DNA of 24,338 nt from an uncultured Clostridia bacterium. Lineage in GTDB: Bacteria > Bacillota > Clostridia > HGM11327. The notes below the pieces were generated by a model. That model was not told where the DNA came from, did no database searches, and worked only from the letters and a program-made list of their open reading frames with translations. The stretch is taken from the NCBI GenBank assembly GCA_905210525.1, contig CAJLXE010000004.1, positions 1 through 24,338 on the forward strand, given 5' to 3'. Positions 15,825 to 23,171 of the stretch are shown piece after piece. Positions within the stretch are counted from its first letter, which is position 1. Every line of letters begins with the position of its first letter. A program made the translations under genes and the position numbers.

Positions 15825-17870
15825 TCAATAACGTCCCATTTTCTCAAACGGAAGATTCTCAAATGCCGGTATCTTATCAAAAACAGGTGAGTCCGGTCTG
15901 AAATTGTAATTTCCGTTTTTCCTGTCCACAAAGCCCGCGTCATCGTCAACGTCAAGCTTCACGTTATTGCCTATATTGCTGAACTGACGCGTCTTTTCCA
16001 TTATATAGCAGTCCTCCGTGCTTATAAACACGTTGCCCATGATTCTGCTGTTTGCGGGAGTCGGCGGGAAATTCGGATTTTCAAAATCGGGTTCTTCCGT
16101 TATTTTTGACAATGACGGGAACTTATCCTTCCATTTCTCGCTTCTGAACGGCACACTGAAAAGGTTTTTCCATATCTGGCAGTTTTTATCCAACGCAAAA
16201 TGCTTTTCCCAGTCACAGCCGCGCTGATCATAGTTAACCGGATATCCGCCCGGATTTACTACTATGTTGTTGTATGCCCAATGATCGCGTCCGCCGCCGA
16301 TTATAAATCCGTGGCCCGCAATATTTATGAGTATATTGCCGTAACCCGTCTGGCCGCCGAGCATATCGTCCCAGTATATTCCGTTTGAACCGTGGCTTTC
16401 GTTGCCGACATTGCATATACAGTTATATCTCAGAACACACCCCTGAGATTCCCAGTGGAATCCCGAATATGTAGCTCCCATATCGCTCGTTTCCTGCACA
16501 ACATGATGAATATAATTGTATTCTATAAGGTGATCCTGACCGCTGTAATGAAGCGCATTATGCGGCGCGTCATACAGCTCGTTGTGAGATATTCTGTTGT
16601 GAACACCCACTACGCTCACCGCGTGCACTCCGGTTTTATTGACCTCGCCCCAATTATGCACAACATTGTTATCTATAAGCGCATAACCGTTTGTAAGAGT
16701 CGGTTTATCGCCCGCTCTGAGGTTTATACCGCACTTGCCCACGTGCGCCACTTCACATTCGGAAACAGTATTGTGCAGTCCCTCGCCGTCTATTGCAACT
16801 TCATATATGTTTTCTATTGTGCAGTTTTTAATTGTTATATAATTTCCCGTAAACGATATCGCCTTGTCTCTTGAAAGTCTGAACTTCAGCCCCTCAACGG
16901 TTATGTTGTCCGCATTTGATATTTCAATAAACGGTTCGTTCAGAATCGACATTTCAACAGTAAGACTTTCGGCATCGCTGTCCGGATACACATAAAGCAA
17001 TCCGCGTTCACTGTCCGTGTAATACGTACCGGGCATATTCATTTCTTCGGGAACATTTACAAAGAAATACGGGCAGTTTTCCGCAAGTCCGTACGAATCC
17101 AGGAAAAGAGTCGTAAGTCTGCCTGTTTGTGCGTCATATTTCTCGATCGGAATACGCGCATTACTCCAGTCAACGCAAAAATATCCGTCCACGCATACAT
17201 TGCTGAGATCGTGCCACGCTTTCATACGTTCTCTTGTATCCGCGTCCACAACAAACGTGCCGCCCGCGCCTTTGTAGTCGGGATCATTTATTACCTCGCC
17301 CGTTCTTACACTTGAAGATTCAGGATATCTCGGTAAATGAGCTCGTTTTCCGTTTATGAATATCTCGCACGGCTTGCCGTTATGCGCCGCATTGATATGC
17401 TCCTTTGCAAGCGGATATTTCTTCATGTCGATGCAGATAATGTGTTCTATGGCGTCACGCGGGAAAACAGTATTCATTTTATCGTTTTCCGCTATCGGCA
17501 AAAAGTCCTCACGATTAAAGCTCACGCCGCCCGTAAAGCATACCTCGCCGTCGCTGTGTGCAACATAGCGTGTATTGCCGTCCTCAGTGTCAAGCTGTAA
17601 TTTGCCTTTTTCCGCTCTGCAATATGTACCCTCCATAATTGAAACGGTATATGTTCTGTTCTCATTCTGCTGTGAAAGTCTTTTTTGCCTTACGGCATCA
17701 CGCGCTTTCTCAAGAGTAGCAAACGGTCTTTCAACAGAACCGTCTGCGGCATCGTTTCCGCATACAGAGACATAGAAGTCGCCGGGAATTATACCGCGCT
17801 TTTTCGGTGTATATTTACTTAAATTGCACGGAACAGCCTCTGTAGGATGCCATTTTTTCTTTTCTGCCAA
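15825..17870 (-). CDS. Right-handed beta-helix protein, possible glycoside hydrolase
   Basis: The 681-residue protein begins its first domain with DFYVSVCGNDAADGS and RPFATLEKARDAVR (31-60), the usual opening of secreted or cytosolic beta-helix enzymes. A beta-helix follows at about residues 310-560, with repeated strand turns such as YITIKNCTIENI (344-355), HNRISHNELYDAPHNALHYSG (424-444) and GIYWDDMLGGQTGYGNI (497-513). D463, D501 and D502 lie in conserved-looking loops. The layout recalls GH120/GH141-type enzymes acting on xylan or fucosylated glycans, but the family is not certain. No signal peptide is seen, so substrate would be imported oligosaccharide. The start is TTG with a strong GGAGG 7 nt upstream. 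It is a single-gene unit. Confidence 0.82.
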   Translation of the reverse strand: MAEKKKWHPTEAVPCNLSKYTPKKRGIIPGDFYVSVCGNDAADGSVERPFATLEKARDAVRQKRLSQQNENRTYTVSIMEGTYCRAEKGKLQLDTEDGNTRYVAHSDGEVCFTGGVSFNREDFLPIAENDKMNTVFPRDAIEHIICIDMKKYPLAKEHINAAHNGKPCEIFINGKRAHLPRYPESSSVRTGEVINDPDYKGAGGTFVVDADTRERMKAWHDLSNVCVDGYFCVDWSNARIPIEKYDAQTGRLTTLFLDSYGLAENCPYFFVNVPEEMNMPGTYYTDSERGLLYVYPDSDAESLTVEMSILNEPFIEISNADNITVEGLKFRLSRDKAISFTGNYITIKNCTIENIYEVAIDGEGLHNTVSECEVAHVGKCGINLRAGDKPTLTNGYALIDNNVVHNWGEVNKTGVHAVSVVGVHNRISHNELYDAPHNALHYSGQDHLIEYNYIHHVVQETSDMGATYSGFHWESQGCVLRYNCICNVGNESHGSNGIYWDDMLGGQTGYGNILINIAGHGFIIGGGRDHWAYNNIVVNPGGYPVNYDQRGCDWEKHFALDKNCQIWKNLFSVPFRSEKWKDKFPSLSKITEEPDFENPNFPPTPANSRIMGNVFISTEDCYIMEKTRQFSNIGNNVKLDVDDDAGFVDRKNGNYNFRPDSPVFDKIPAFENLPFEKMGRY

Positions 17871-17953
17871 AGTGTTACCTCCTTTGCCGGAGCGAACTGA
17901 TGTTTTTTGCCGTGAGTTTATGTAACCAAAATATAAAGTCGGGATTTACGGTT

Positions 17954-17981
17954 AATATACTATTTAAAACCAACAACGCAA
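17954..17981 (-). promoter_or_regulatory. Candidate promoter for the beta-helix gene
   Basis: Minus strand: TTGCGT (17976-17981), 16-nt spacer, TATATT (17954-17959). The match is moderate. Stronger TATAAT-containing candidates reading the same way lie inside the repeat array further upstream. Confidence 0.4.
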
Positions 17982-18032
17982 TTTATGTTAAAATAAACCT
18001 GCACAAGCTTCGCCCCACAATCTTAATATTGC

Positions 18033-18056
18033 GCATTTGAAATCAGGCTCAAATGC
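18033..18056. repeat. Perfect hairpin at the left edge of the repeat array
   Basis: GCATTTGA (18033-18040) and TCAAATGC (18049-18056) form a perfect 8-bp inverted repeat with an 8-nt loop. It lacks the TTCCTTG loop of the array proper. Its right side is followed by the same TTTATTATAAC linker that joins array hairpins. Confidence 0.6.
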
Positions 18057-18062
18057 AGCATG

Positions 18063-18310
18063 TTTATTATAACATAATTCTTCCTTGAAAAACAATAAAA
18101 TTGAATTATGTTTCAATAAAATTTTCCTTGGGGGTTGATAATGGAATTTTATTATAACTAAATCTACCTTGAAAAACAATAAAATTGATTTATATTTCAA
18201 CAAAATCTTCCTTGGAAATTGATAATGGGATTTTGTTACAGCAAAACGCGAAAGCGTCTTACGGATTGCAAAGCAATACGCAAAGCTGTGTTTCAATATA
18301 ATCTTCCTTG
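18063..18310. repeat. Tandem stem-loop array, first locus
   Basis: Four hairpins in tandem have arms at 18071-18080/18103-18112, 18115-18123/18145-18153, 18156-18164/18187-18196 and 18199-18207/18229-18237. The first, second and fourth are perfect (10, 9 and 9 bp); the third has a 6-bp core plus a mismatch. Loops are 22, 21, 22 and 21 nt and all begin TTCCTTG or TACCTTG. The pair of hairpins repeats as an 84-85 bp unit. A branched module follows (18238-18289: outer ACAGC/GCTGT, inner ACGC-GAAA-GCGT and ATTGC-AAA-GCAAT), then a lone left arm and TTCCTTG (18295-18310) that runs into the NERD promoter. Arms differ between units but remain complementary within each. No known repeat class is recognised. 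Confidence 0.85.
18151..18179 (-). promoter_or_regulatory. Promoter-like site inside the repeat array
   Basis: Minus strand: TTGTTT (18174-18179), 17-nt spacer, TATAAT (18151-18156). The TATAAT lies in the linker between the second and third hairpins. A second copy 85 bp away (TATAAT at 18066-18071, TTGTTT at 18090-18095, 18-nt spacer) reads the same way, toward the beta-helix gene. Confidence 0.45.
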
Positions 18311-18336
18311 ACAATAGATTTTTTAATTGCTATAAT
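18308..18336 (+). promoter_or_regulatory. Perfect-consensus sigma-A promoter for the NERD gene
   Basis: TTGACA (18308-18313), a 17-nt spacer and TATAAT (18331-18336) match the consensus at all twelve bases. It is 30 nt upstream of the NERD start codon. The first three bases of the -35 box are the last three of a repeat-type TTCCTTG. Confidence 0.9.
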
Positions 18337-18365
18337 TACGATAATAAAATTTTTGAGGTCGAATC

Positions 18366-19112
18366 ATGCCAATTCTAATTATTTTGTTTATAATAATCAT
18401 GTTTAAAATAGCACTAAATATTTACTTTTCAAAAGCAAGAAAAGGATTGAGAGGAGAGAATAAAACGATAGCTTACATAAAGCAAATAACAAGCGTTGAC
18501 CGCATATTGCACGATGTAACAATAACAGATATATCCGGCAACAACGCGCAAATAGATATTGTAGTGCTTGACAATACGGGAATATATGTAATAGAAGTCA
18601 AAAACTTTGCAAACAACGCAAAGATATATCTCACTGACAGCAAAGAGGTGAAACTATATTACAAAATAAAGTACAAGCCATCACAAGAAGTAATGCAGTA
18701 CAATCCAATCTGGCAAAACCGAACGCATATTAAATGCCTTTCATCTTATTTGAATTTACCGACAAACAACTTTGTAAGCATAGTAGCAATAGCAGGCGGA
18801 GAGTACATAGACTACACCACCCAACGCAATGCCGTAACAATCACGTACAGTTACAATATAGTGAGCGTACTTTGCAGCGAAATAAGTAAAAGAAGCTGTG
18901 TATTTGATGAAGCAGAGCTAATCAAAATACGCCGAGCATTAAAGCCCGAAATACAAGCACAAATCGAGCACAAAGCAGAACAGCAAAAGCAACAGGAAAC
19001 CAGACAAGCAGAACGGCGGGCAAAAGCAGAAGCATTAAAGCAAAAGATAGCAGATTACGTCAAAAAGCAATCAACAGCCATAAAGAATATGTTTAATAAA
19101 AAGAGCGAATAA
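18366..19112 (+). CDS. NERD-domain (nuclease-related) membrane-anchored protein
   Basis: The 248-residue protein has an N-terminal hydrophobic span (residues 3-20), then a NERD domain (about 28-140). The restriction-endonuclease-like core is visible: GE at 30-31, then the acidic strand AQIDIVVLDNTGIYVIEVKNF with a D-(x)n-ExK pattern (E77, K79). A long charged, Gln/Glu/Lys/Arg-rich, probably coiled-coil tail follows (about 190-240). NERD proteins are predicted to process nucleic acid; some sit in defence or mobile regions. The ATG has GAGGT 6 nt upstream. The gene is adenine-rich on its coding strand compared with neighbours and sits between a repeat array and gene debris, which suggests recent arrival. 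It is a one-gene unit with its own promoter and terminator. Confidence 0.88.
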   Translation: MPILIILFIIIMFKIALNIYFSKARKGLRGENKTIAYIKQITSVDRILHDVTITDISGNNAQIDIVVLDNTGIYVIEVKNFANNAKIYLTDSKEVKLYYKIKYKPSQEVMQYNPIWQNRTHIKCLSSYLNLPTNNFVSIVAIAGGEYIDYTTQRNAVTITYSYNIVSVLCSEISKRSCVFDEAELIKIRRALKPEIQAQIEHKAEQQKQQETRQAERRAKAEALKQKIADYVKKQSTAIKNMFNKKSE

Positions 19113-19124
19113 CGCTCTTTTTTT
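19101..19124 (+). terminator. Rho-independent terminator of the NERD gene
   Basis: AAGAGCG (19101-19107) and CGCTCTT (19113-19119) form a perfect 7-bp stem with a 5-nt loop, running into a T tract to 19124. The stop codon of the gene lies in the loop, so the end of the reading frame is part of the terminator. Confidence 0.9.
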
Positions 19125-19648
19125 ATCACACAAGTAACCGAAGCAACCAAAGGTGTATAATATTTTATAGTCTGTATCGTTACAAACAAAAGTAAAACAC
19201 CGCCAATGCAATGTAGAATTTAAGTATCTCATACTTCTTAGCAACTTCCGGATTCTCATTCAGATAATCACAGAAATACAATTCATCAATCTCCCCGGTA
19301 TATCAATGCCGTAGCCAACTCTTGCCGACTGTTAGAAGCTCTGTTCTCTTCCTTGCCGATCTCGGGCGGTAGAACAGCAGGCTTAGCGGATAACAGTGAG
19401 ATCAAAGGCGAAAATCTCAAGGATTATTACATTAAAAAACATTAAATGAAATGCTAAATGAATATTAGCATTTAGAAGTGATGTAAATATGATAAGATGT
19501 CGGTAATTATTATATAAAGCCGATATCGTAAGGGCAGTTTACAGGTAATCCAAGCTTAATAATTTGTTAAATCAGCTTTTTATGAAAAAAACGTCACCCA
19601 TCATTGACAATTCAACAATCCTCTGCACAGCATATTCAATAAAACCGC
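19113..19648. other. Gene-poor stretch with apparent debris
   Basis: Over 500 nt hold no complete gene. Besides the GrpB-like fragment, 19285-19443 is open in one frame on the plus strand (ending LKDYYIKKH) and 19302-19425 is open on the minus strand (ending ALIYRGD); neither has a convincing ribosome site. A perfect 9-bp inverted repeat AAATGCTAA/TTAGCATTT lies at 19449-19473 without a T-run. A 7-bp inverted repeat CTGTTCT/AGAACAG (19341-19377) encloses a TTCCTTG, as in the array hairpins. The remainder is AT-rich with nothing recognised. Confidence 0.5.
19200..19290 (-). pseudogene. Fragment resembling the C-terminus of a GrpB-family protein
   Basis: Read on the minus strand, codons give ELYFCDYLNENPEVAKKYEILK (in pieces: ELYFCDYLNE, then NPEVAKKYEILK). 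This resembles the end of GrpB/UPF0157 proteins, where an FRDYLRxNPEVAxEYxxLK stretch is common. It is preceded in frame by a stop and has no start or upstream domain, so it looks like a gene remnant. The match is from memory, not a search. Confidence 0.4.
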
Positions 19649-19677
19649 TTGCAGGTTTTTATGTGTTATGATAAAAT
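19649..19677 (+). promoter_or_regulatory. Probable promoter for the MATE gene
   Basis: TTGCAG (19649-19654), 17-nt spacer, TAAAAT (19672-19677). It lies 47 nt before the TTG start of the efflux gene. Spacing is optimal and box matches are fair. Confidence 0.6.
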
Positions 19678-19724
19678 AATAATGTTTAAACACACAAACC
19701 ACAAGAGCTCCGGAGGAAATATAA

Positions 19725-21074
19725 TTGACAGAAGCAGAAAAACACTATGAAAAAATGACTCTTACACCCGTTTCAAAACTCATAATGTCATTGGGCATTC
19801 CCACAACGGTATCCATGCTCATAACAAACATATACAATCTCGCTGACACTTACTTTGTAGGCACTCTCGGAGAAAGCCAGCAGGCAGCAACAGGAATACT
19901 GTTCACGCTTCAGGCAATAATACAGGCTCTCGCATTCATGCTCGGCCACGGCTCGGGAACGTTCGTTTCAAAATTTCTCGCCGACAAAAACACAAAGGAA
20001 GCCTCCGGTTATGTTTCAACCGCGTTCTTTACAGGCGCTCTGTTCGGCACGCTGCTTGCCGCCGCAGGTCTCATATTCATAGATCCTTTCATGCGTCTGC
20101 TCGGCAGCACAACCACAATTCTTCCGTATGCAAAGGATTACGGTCTGTGGGTACTGCTGTCATGCCCATTCATGGTATGCTCGCTTATCCTCAACAACAA
20201 TCTGCGCTATGAAGGTAAAGCTTTTTATGCAATGATAGGGCTTACCGCAGGCGGAATACTGAACATATTCGGCGATTACGTACTTATACAATGCGCAGGT
20301 ATGGGCGTTTACGGTGCAGGTCTTTCCACCGCGGTCTCTCAGTTCATAAGCTTTTGCATACTTCTTACACTGTATATCCGTAATGCTCAGACCTCTATAT
20401 CCGTAAAATACATAAGCCGCAAGGCATCAACTTATTTCAATATCGTAAGATGCGGTTTTCCATCGCTCATACGACAAGGTCTTACATCCGTATCAAACGG
20501 CGTACTCAACAACCTCACAAAGCCCTTCGGTGACGCTGCCATTGCCGCAATAAGCGTCGTAAACCGATTCTCGTCATTCGTAATGTGCATAGGCCTCGGA
20601 ATAGGACAAGGCTTTCAGCCCGTATGCGCGTTCAATTATGAAGCAAAACAGTACAAGCGCGTTAAAAAAGGGCTCGTTTTTACAACCGTTTTCGGGTTAT
20701 TTCTTGTGGGTATAATATCGATATCCGGCTTTATATTTGCCGACAAAATAATATACCTGTTCCAGAAAAGCGAAAACGTTATTGAAATAGGTACAACCGC
20801 ACTGCGCCTCGCCTGCGTCGGACTTTTATTCCAGCCGCTTTCCGTACCGGTCAATATGCTGTATCAAAGCATACAAAAAGCAGAGACGGCGTCCCTGCTT
20901 TCAACTCTTCGTTCGGGTATAATCCTGATACCGGCACTGCTTATAGGCTCAAAATTTTTCGGTCTTATCGGAATAGAAGCGTCTCAGCCCTTTGCCGACA
21001 TCGTAACGGGTATCATATGCATACCTGTAATAATAAACTTCATACGCAACGACCACAAGGATTCACCGTATTGA
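19725..21074 (+). CDS. MATE-family multidrug efflux transporter
   Basis: The 449-residue protein has the twelve-span MATE layout in two homologous halves. The opening LIMSLGIPTTVSMLITNIYNLADTYFVG (residues 19-46) is typical of the family and of its DinF/NorM-like prokaryotic branch. The second half restarts near FNIVRCGFPSLIRQGLTSVSNGVLNN (about 237-262). MATE proteins export cationic drugs or metabolites using sodium or proton gradients; coupling ion and substrate cannot be read here. The start is a TTG with GGAGG 8 nt upstream. It ends 3 nt from the convergent DUF1287 gene and no terminator is evident between them. Confidence 0.95.
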   Translation: MTEAEKHYEKMTLTPVSKLIMSLGIPTTVSMLITNIYNLADTYFVGTLGESQQAATGILFTLQAIIQALAFMLGHGSGTFVSKFLADKNTKEASGYVSTAFFTGALFGTLLAAAGLIFIDPFMRLLGSTTTILPYAKDYGLWVLLSCPFMVCSLILNNNLRYEGKAFYAMIGLTAGGILNIFGDYVLIQCAGMGVYGAGLSTAVSQFISFCILLTLYIRNAQTSISVKYISRKASTYFNIVRCGFPSLIRQGLTSVSNGVLNNLTKPFGDAAIAAISVVNRFSSFVMCIGLGIGQGFQPVCAFNYEAKQYKRVKKGLVFTTVFGLFLVGIISISGFIFADKIIYLFQKSENVIEIGTTALRLACVGLLFQPLSVPVNMLYQSIQKAETASLLSTLRSGIILIPALLIGSKFFGLIGIEASQPFADIVTGIICIPVIINFIRNDHKDSPY

Positions 21075-21077
21075 TTC

Positions 21078-21794
21078 CTACTCCATGGGAATAAGCATAT
21101 CTTTACTCACAAGCGATGCGTCAAACCTATAATGCGCGCTCACAGGTCTGCAGCCGAGATAATCTTCTTCCCGATTTTTTTGTCCGCCGTTATGTATTAT
21201 GTACGGTCTGCCGTATTTATTGCGCTTGTCGGAAACTATCCCTATGTGCGTATCGTTACTGAATGTAACTATATCACCCGGCTGCCACTCTTCTATGGCA
21301 TTTATATCCGTTGTCAGAACAATCGCATACTCATCAAAAAATGCGGTAAGATTCCTCACACGCCTGAAATCTATATTTTTATCGGGCTTTTTAATCTGAT
21401 AATATGCGTCCGGACGCAAATGCGCGTCTTTATCCACCATGTCTCTTATGCAATAGCCGGCATTCGCAAACGCCCTCCATACAACATCCGTACATACGCC
21501 TATGTTGTCCGGCGGATAACCTCCGTCCTCCCAGTAACGCCCGTCATATGTCGGATGATTTTCGGCATCTTTCCTTGCCCCAAGAAGTATATCCGTATAA
21601 TCGTCAACGCCGTTTCCGTTAAAATCCACACTACTTTTTACCGTCGTTATTCCGAAATGCTCCGCGTCATAAACTTTTGTGTCACTCCGTTCAAACACAT
21701 ATAACAGTACGCCGCACAATACGGCAACAGCAACCGCTGCCGCCGCAAGCCGTATTTTCATGCTTCGCCGTTCCGGTTTATAACTATTATCCAT
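21078..21794 (-). CDS. DUF1287-family exported protein with an EF-hand-like loop
   Basis: The 238-residue protein has a short basic N-terminus, one membrane span (about 13-34) and an outer domain of the DUF1287 type. Diagnostic blocks are YPPDNIGVCTDVVWRAF (93-109) with C101, WQPGDIVTF (170-178), and DTHIGIVSDKRNKYG (181-195) with H183. The block YIIHNGG with H201 and DYLGCRPVSAHYRFD close the domain. The Cys/His pattern resembles NlpC/P60-type cysteine amidases or peptidases acting on cell wall, but no function is established for DUF1287. Just after the span, DFNGNGVDDYTD (57-68) is a calcium-loop-like motif similar to those of EF-hands and dockerins. The ATG has a GGGGGGA site upstream; peptidase T ends 24 nt upstream of it, so both are probably co-transcribed. 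Confidence 0.88.
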   Translation of the reverse strand: MDNSYKPERRSMKIRLAAAAVAVAVLCGVLLYVFERSDTKVYDAEHFGITTVKSSVDFNGNGVDDYTDILLGARKDAENHPTYDGRYWEDGGYPPDNIGVCTDVVWRAFANAGYCIRDMVDKDAHLRPDAYYQIKKPDKNIDFRRVRNLTAFFDEYAIVLTTDINAIEEWQPGDIVTFSNDTHIGIVSDKRNKYGRPYIIHNGGQKNREEDYLGCRPVSAHYRFDASLVSKDMLIPME

Positions 21795-21818
21795 AATTTT
21801 CCCCCCTTGATTTTATAT

Positions 21819-23030
21819 TTATTTTGCCCCGAGAATTGTGTTCTCTATTATTTTTACCGTTTTTTCCATAGATTCAACCGGAATATATTCAAATCTCGAA
21901 TGAAAATTTTCTCCGCCCGTACATATATTCGGACACAAAAGCCCCATATATGACAACTTCGCACCGTCCGTGCCTCCTCTTATCGGTTGAATTACAGGTT
22001 CCACGCCTGCTTTAAGCATTGCCTCTTTCATATATTTAATTATGTCTATGTTTTGTTCGATCAGCTCACGCATATTATAGTAAGAATCGCTTATATTCAC
22101 TTCTATCGATGTATTTCCGTATTTATCCCGTATCTTATCCGCAGCAACAATAAAATCCTGCTTTTTGCGCTCAAATTCAGCCCGGTCGTGGTCTCTTATT
22201 ATATACGAAAGCTTTGCATATTCCACATTGCCCTCCATGCCAAGCAAGTGATGAAATCCCTCGTATCCCTCCGTTTGCGACGGCACTTCATTCTGCGGAA
22301 GCATGGAATCAAATTCAAACGCCATAATGCAAGCGTTTTTCATTATTCCCTTTGCCGAACCCGGATGTATAGATGTTCCTTTAAATGTTACCGTTGCCGA
22401 TGCCGCATTGAAATTCTCATACTCAAGCTCTCCCAGTGCTCCGCCGTCTACCGTATATGCATAATCCGCGCCGAATCCGTCAATATCAAAATAGTCAGCC
22501 CCCCTGCCGATTTCTTCGTCAGGAGTAAATGCCGCCTTAACCGTACCGTGACGATATCCGCCCTTTATTATGTTTTCAAGCGCCGTAATAATTTCCGCCG
22601 CACCTGCCTTATCATCCGCTCCAAGCAAAGTAGTACCGTCTGTTACAATAAGGTGCTGCCCTTTATATCTGTTCAGCGACGGATACGTTTTCGGAGAAAG
22701 CACAATGTTTTTTTCTTTATTGAGAATTACATCTCCGCCGTCATATTTTACCTCGCGCGGACTTATGTTTGTGTCGCTTGCTTCGGGCGACGTATCCATA
22801 TGTGCAATAAATCCTATTGTATCCGAAACGGAATCTGTATTTGCCTTAAGCGTGCCGTAAACATATCCATGTTTATCTATGTTTACATCGGACATACCTA
22901 TATTTTTCATATCCTCGGCAAGCTTATGTGCAAATTCAATCTGCTTTGACGTGCTCGGCACAGTATTTGATGTCTCATCCGACATTGTCGGGTATATTAC
23001 ATAACTTAAAAAACGTTCTTTAACCGTCAT
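21819..23030 (-). CDS. pepT: Peptidase T (aminotripeptidase)
   Basis: This zinc M20-family enzyme removes the N-terminal residue from tripeptides in the cytoplasm. The chosen frame has 403 residues. Metal and catalytic positions fit the E. coli enzyme closely: H77 and D79 in AHMDTSPEAS, D139 in LLGADDKAG, the catalytic E172 and zinc E173 in TPDEEIGRGAD, D195 in TVDGGALGELEYE, and the late His in ENFHSRFEYIP. The PIRGGTDGAKLSYMG block lies before it. The ATG at 23030 has GGGAGGT 7 nt upstream; a longer frame to 23072 lacks family support. It probably shares a transcript with the DUF1287 gene. Confidence 0.96.
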   Translation of the reverse strand: MTVKERFLSYVIYPTMSDETSNTVPSTSKQIEFAHKLAEDMKNIGMSDVNIDKHGYVYGTLKANTDSVSDTIGFIAHMDTSPEASDTNISPREVKYDGGDVILNKEKNIVLSPKTYPSLNRYKGQHLIVTDGTTLLGADDKAGAAEIITALENIIKGGYRHGTVKAAFTPDEEIGRGADYFDIDGFGADYAYTVDGGALGELEYENFNAASATVTFKGTSIHPGSAKGIMKNACIMAFEFDSMLPQNEVPSQTEGYEGFHHLLGMEGNVEYAKLSYIIRDHDRAEFERKKQDFIVAADKIRDKYGNTSIEVNISDSYYNMRELIEQNIDIIKYMKEAMLKAGVEPVIQPIRGGTDGAKLSYMGLLCPNICTGGENFHSRFEYIPVESMEKTVKIIENTILGAK

Positions 23031-23171
23031 TTTGTGTACCTCCCGCAAGCCGAAACAAGCCTGCGTTACCATTCTTATTTATATGTATCAATATATCGTT
23101 GTTTATGCTTATTATCTGCTTTACAAAGTTGTTTTATCCCGGCAAACGCATATAAGCTCCAAATAATTTAT

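Noticed and set aside
18063..18310. CRISPR array
   Set aside because: Units lack a constant repeat separated by unique spacers of similar size; arms vary and pair, loops are conserved, and no cas gene is present.
17988..18314. Minus-strand frame of 108 codons over the repeat array
   Set aside because: Its translation is itself a tandem repeat (RKILLK...ILLFFK) produced by the 84-85 bp DNA units, with no ribosome site; it is a shadow of the array.
21987..22949. Plus-strand frame of 320 codons opposite pepT
   Set aside because: Antisense to a well-supported peptidase T gene; no ribosome site or domain.
23031..23171. Promoter for pepT
   Set aside because: Several AT-rich boxes exist but none has a plausible -35 at proper spacing.
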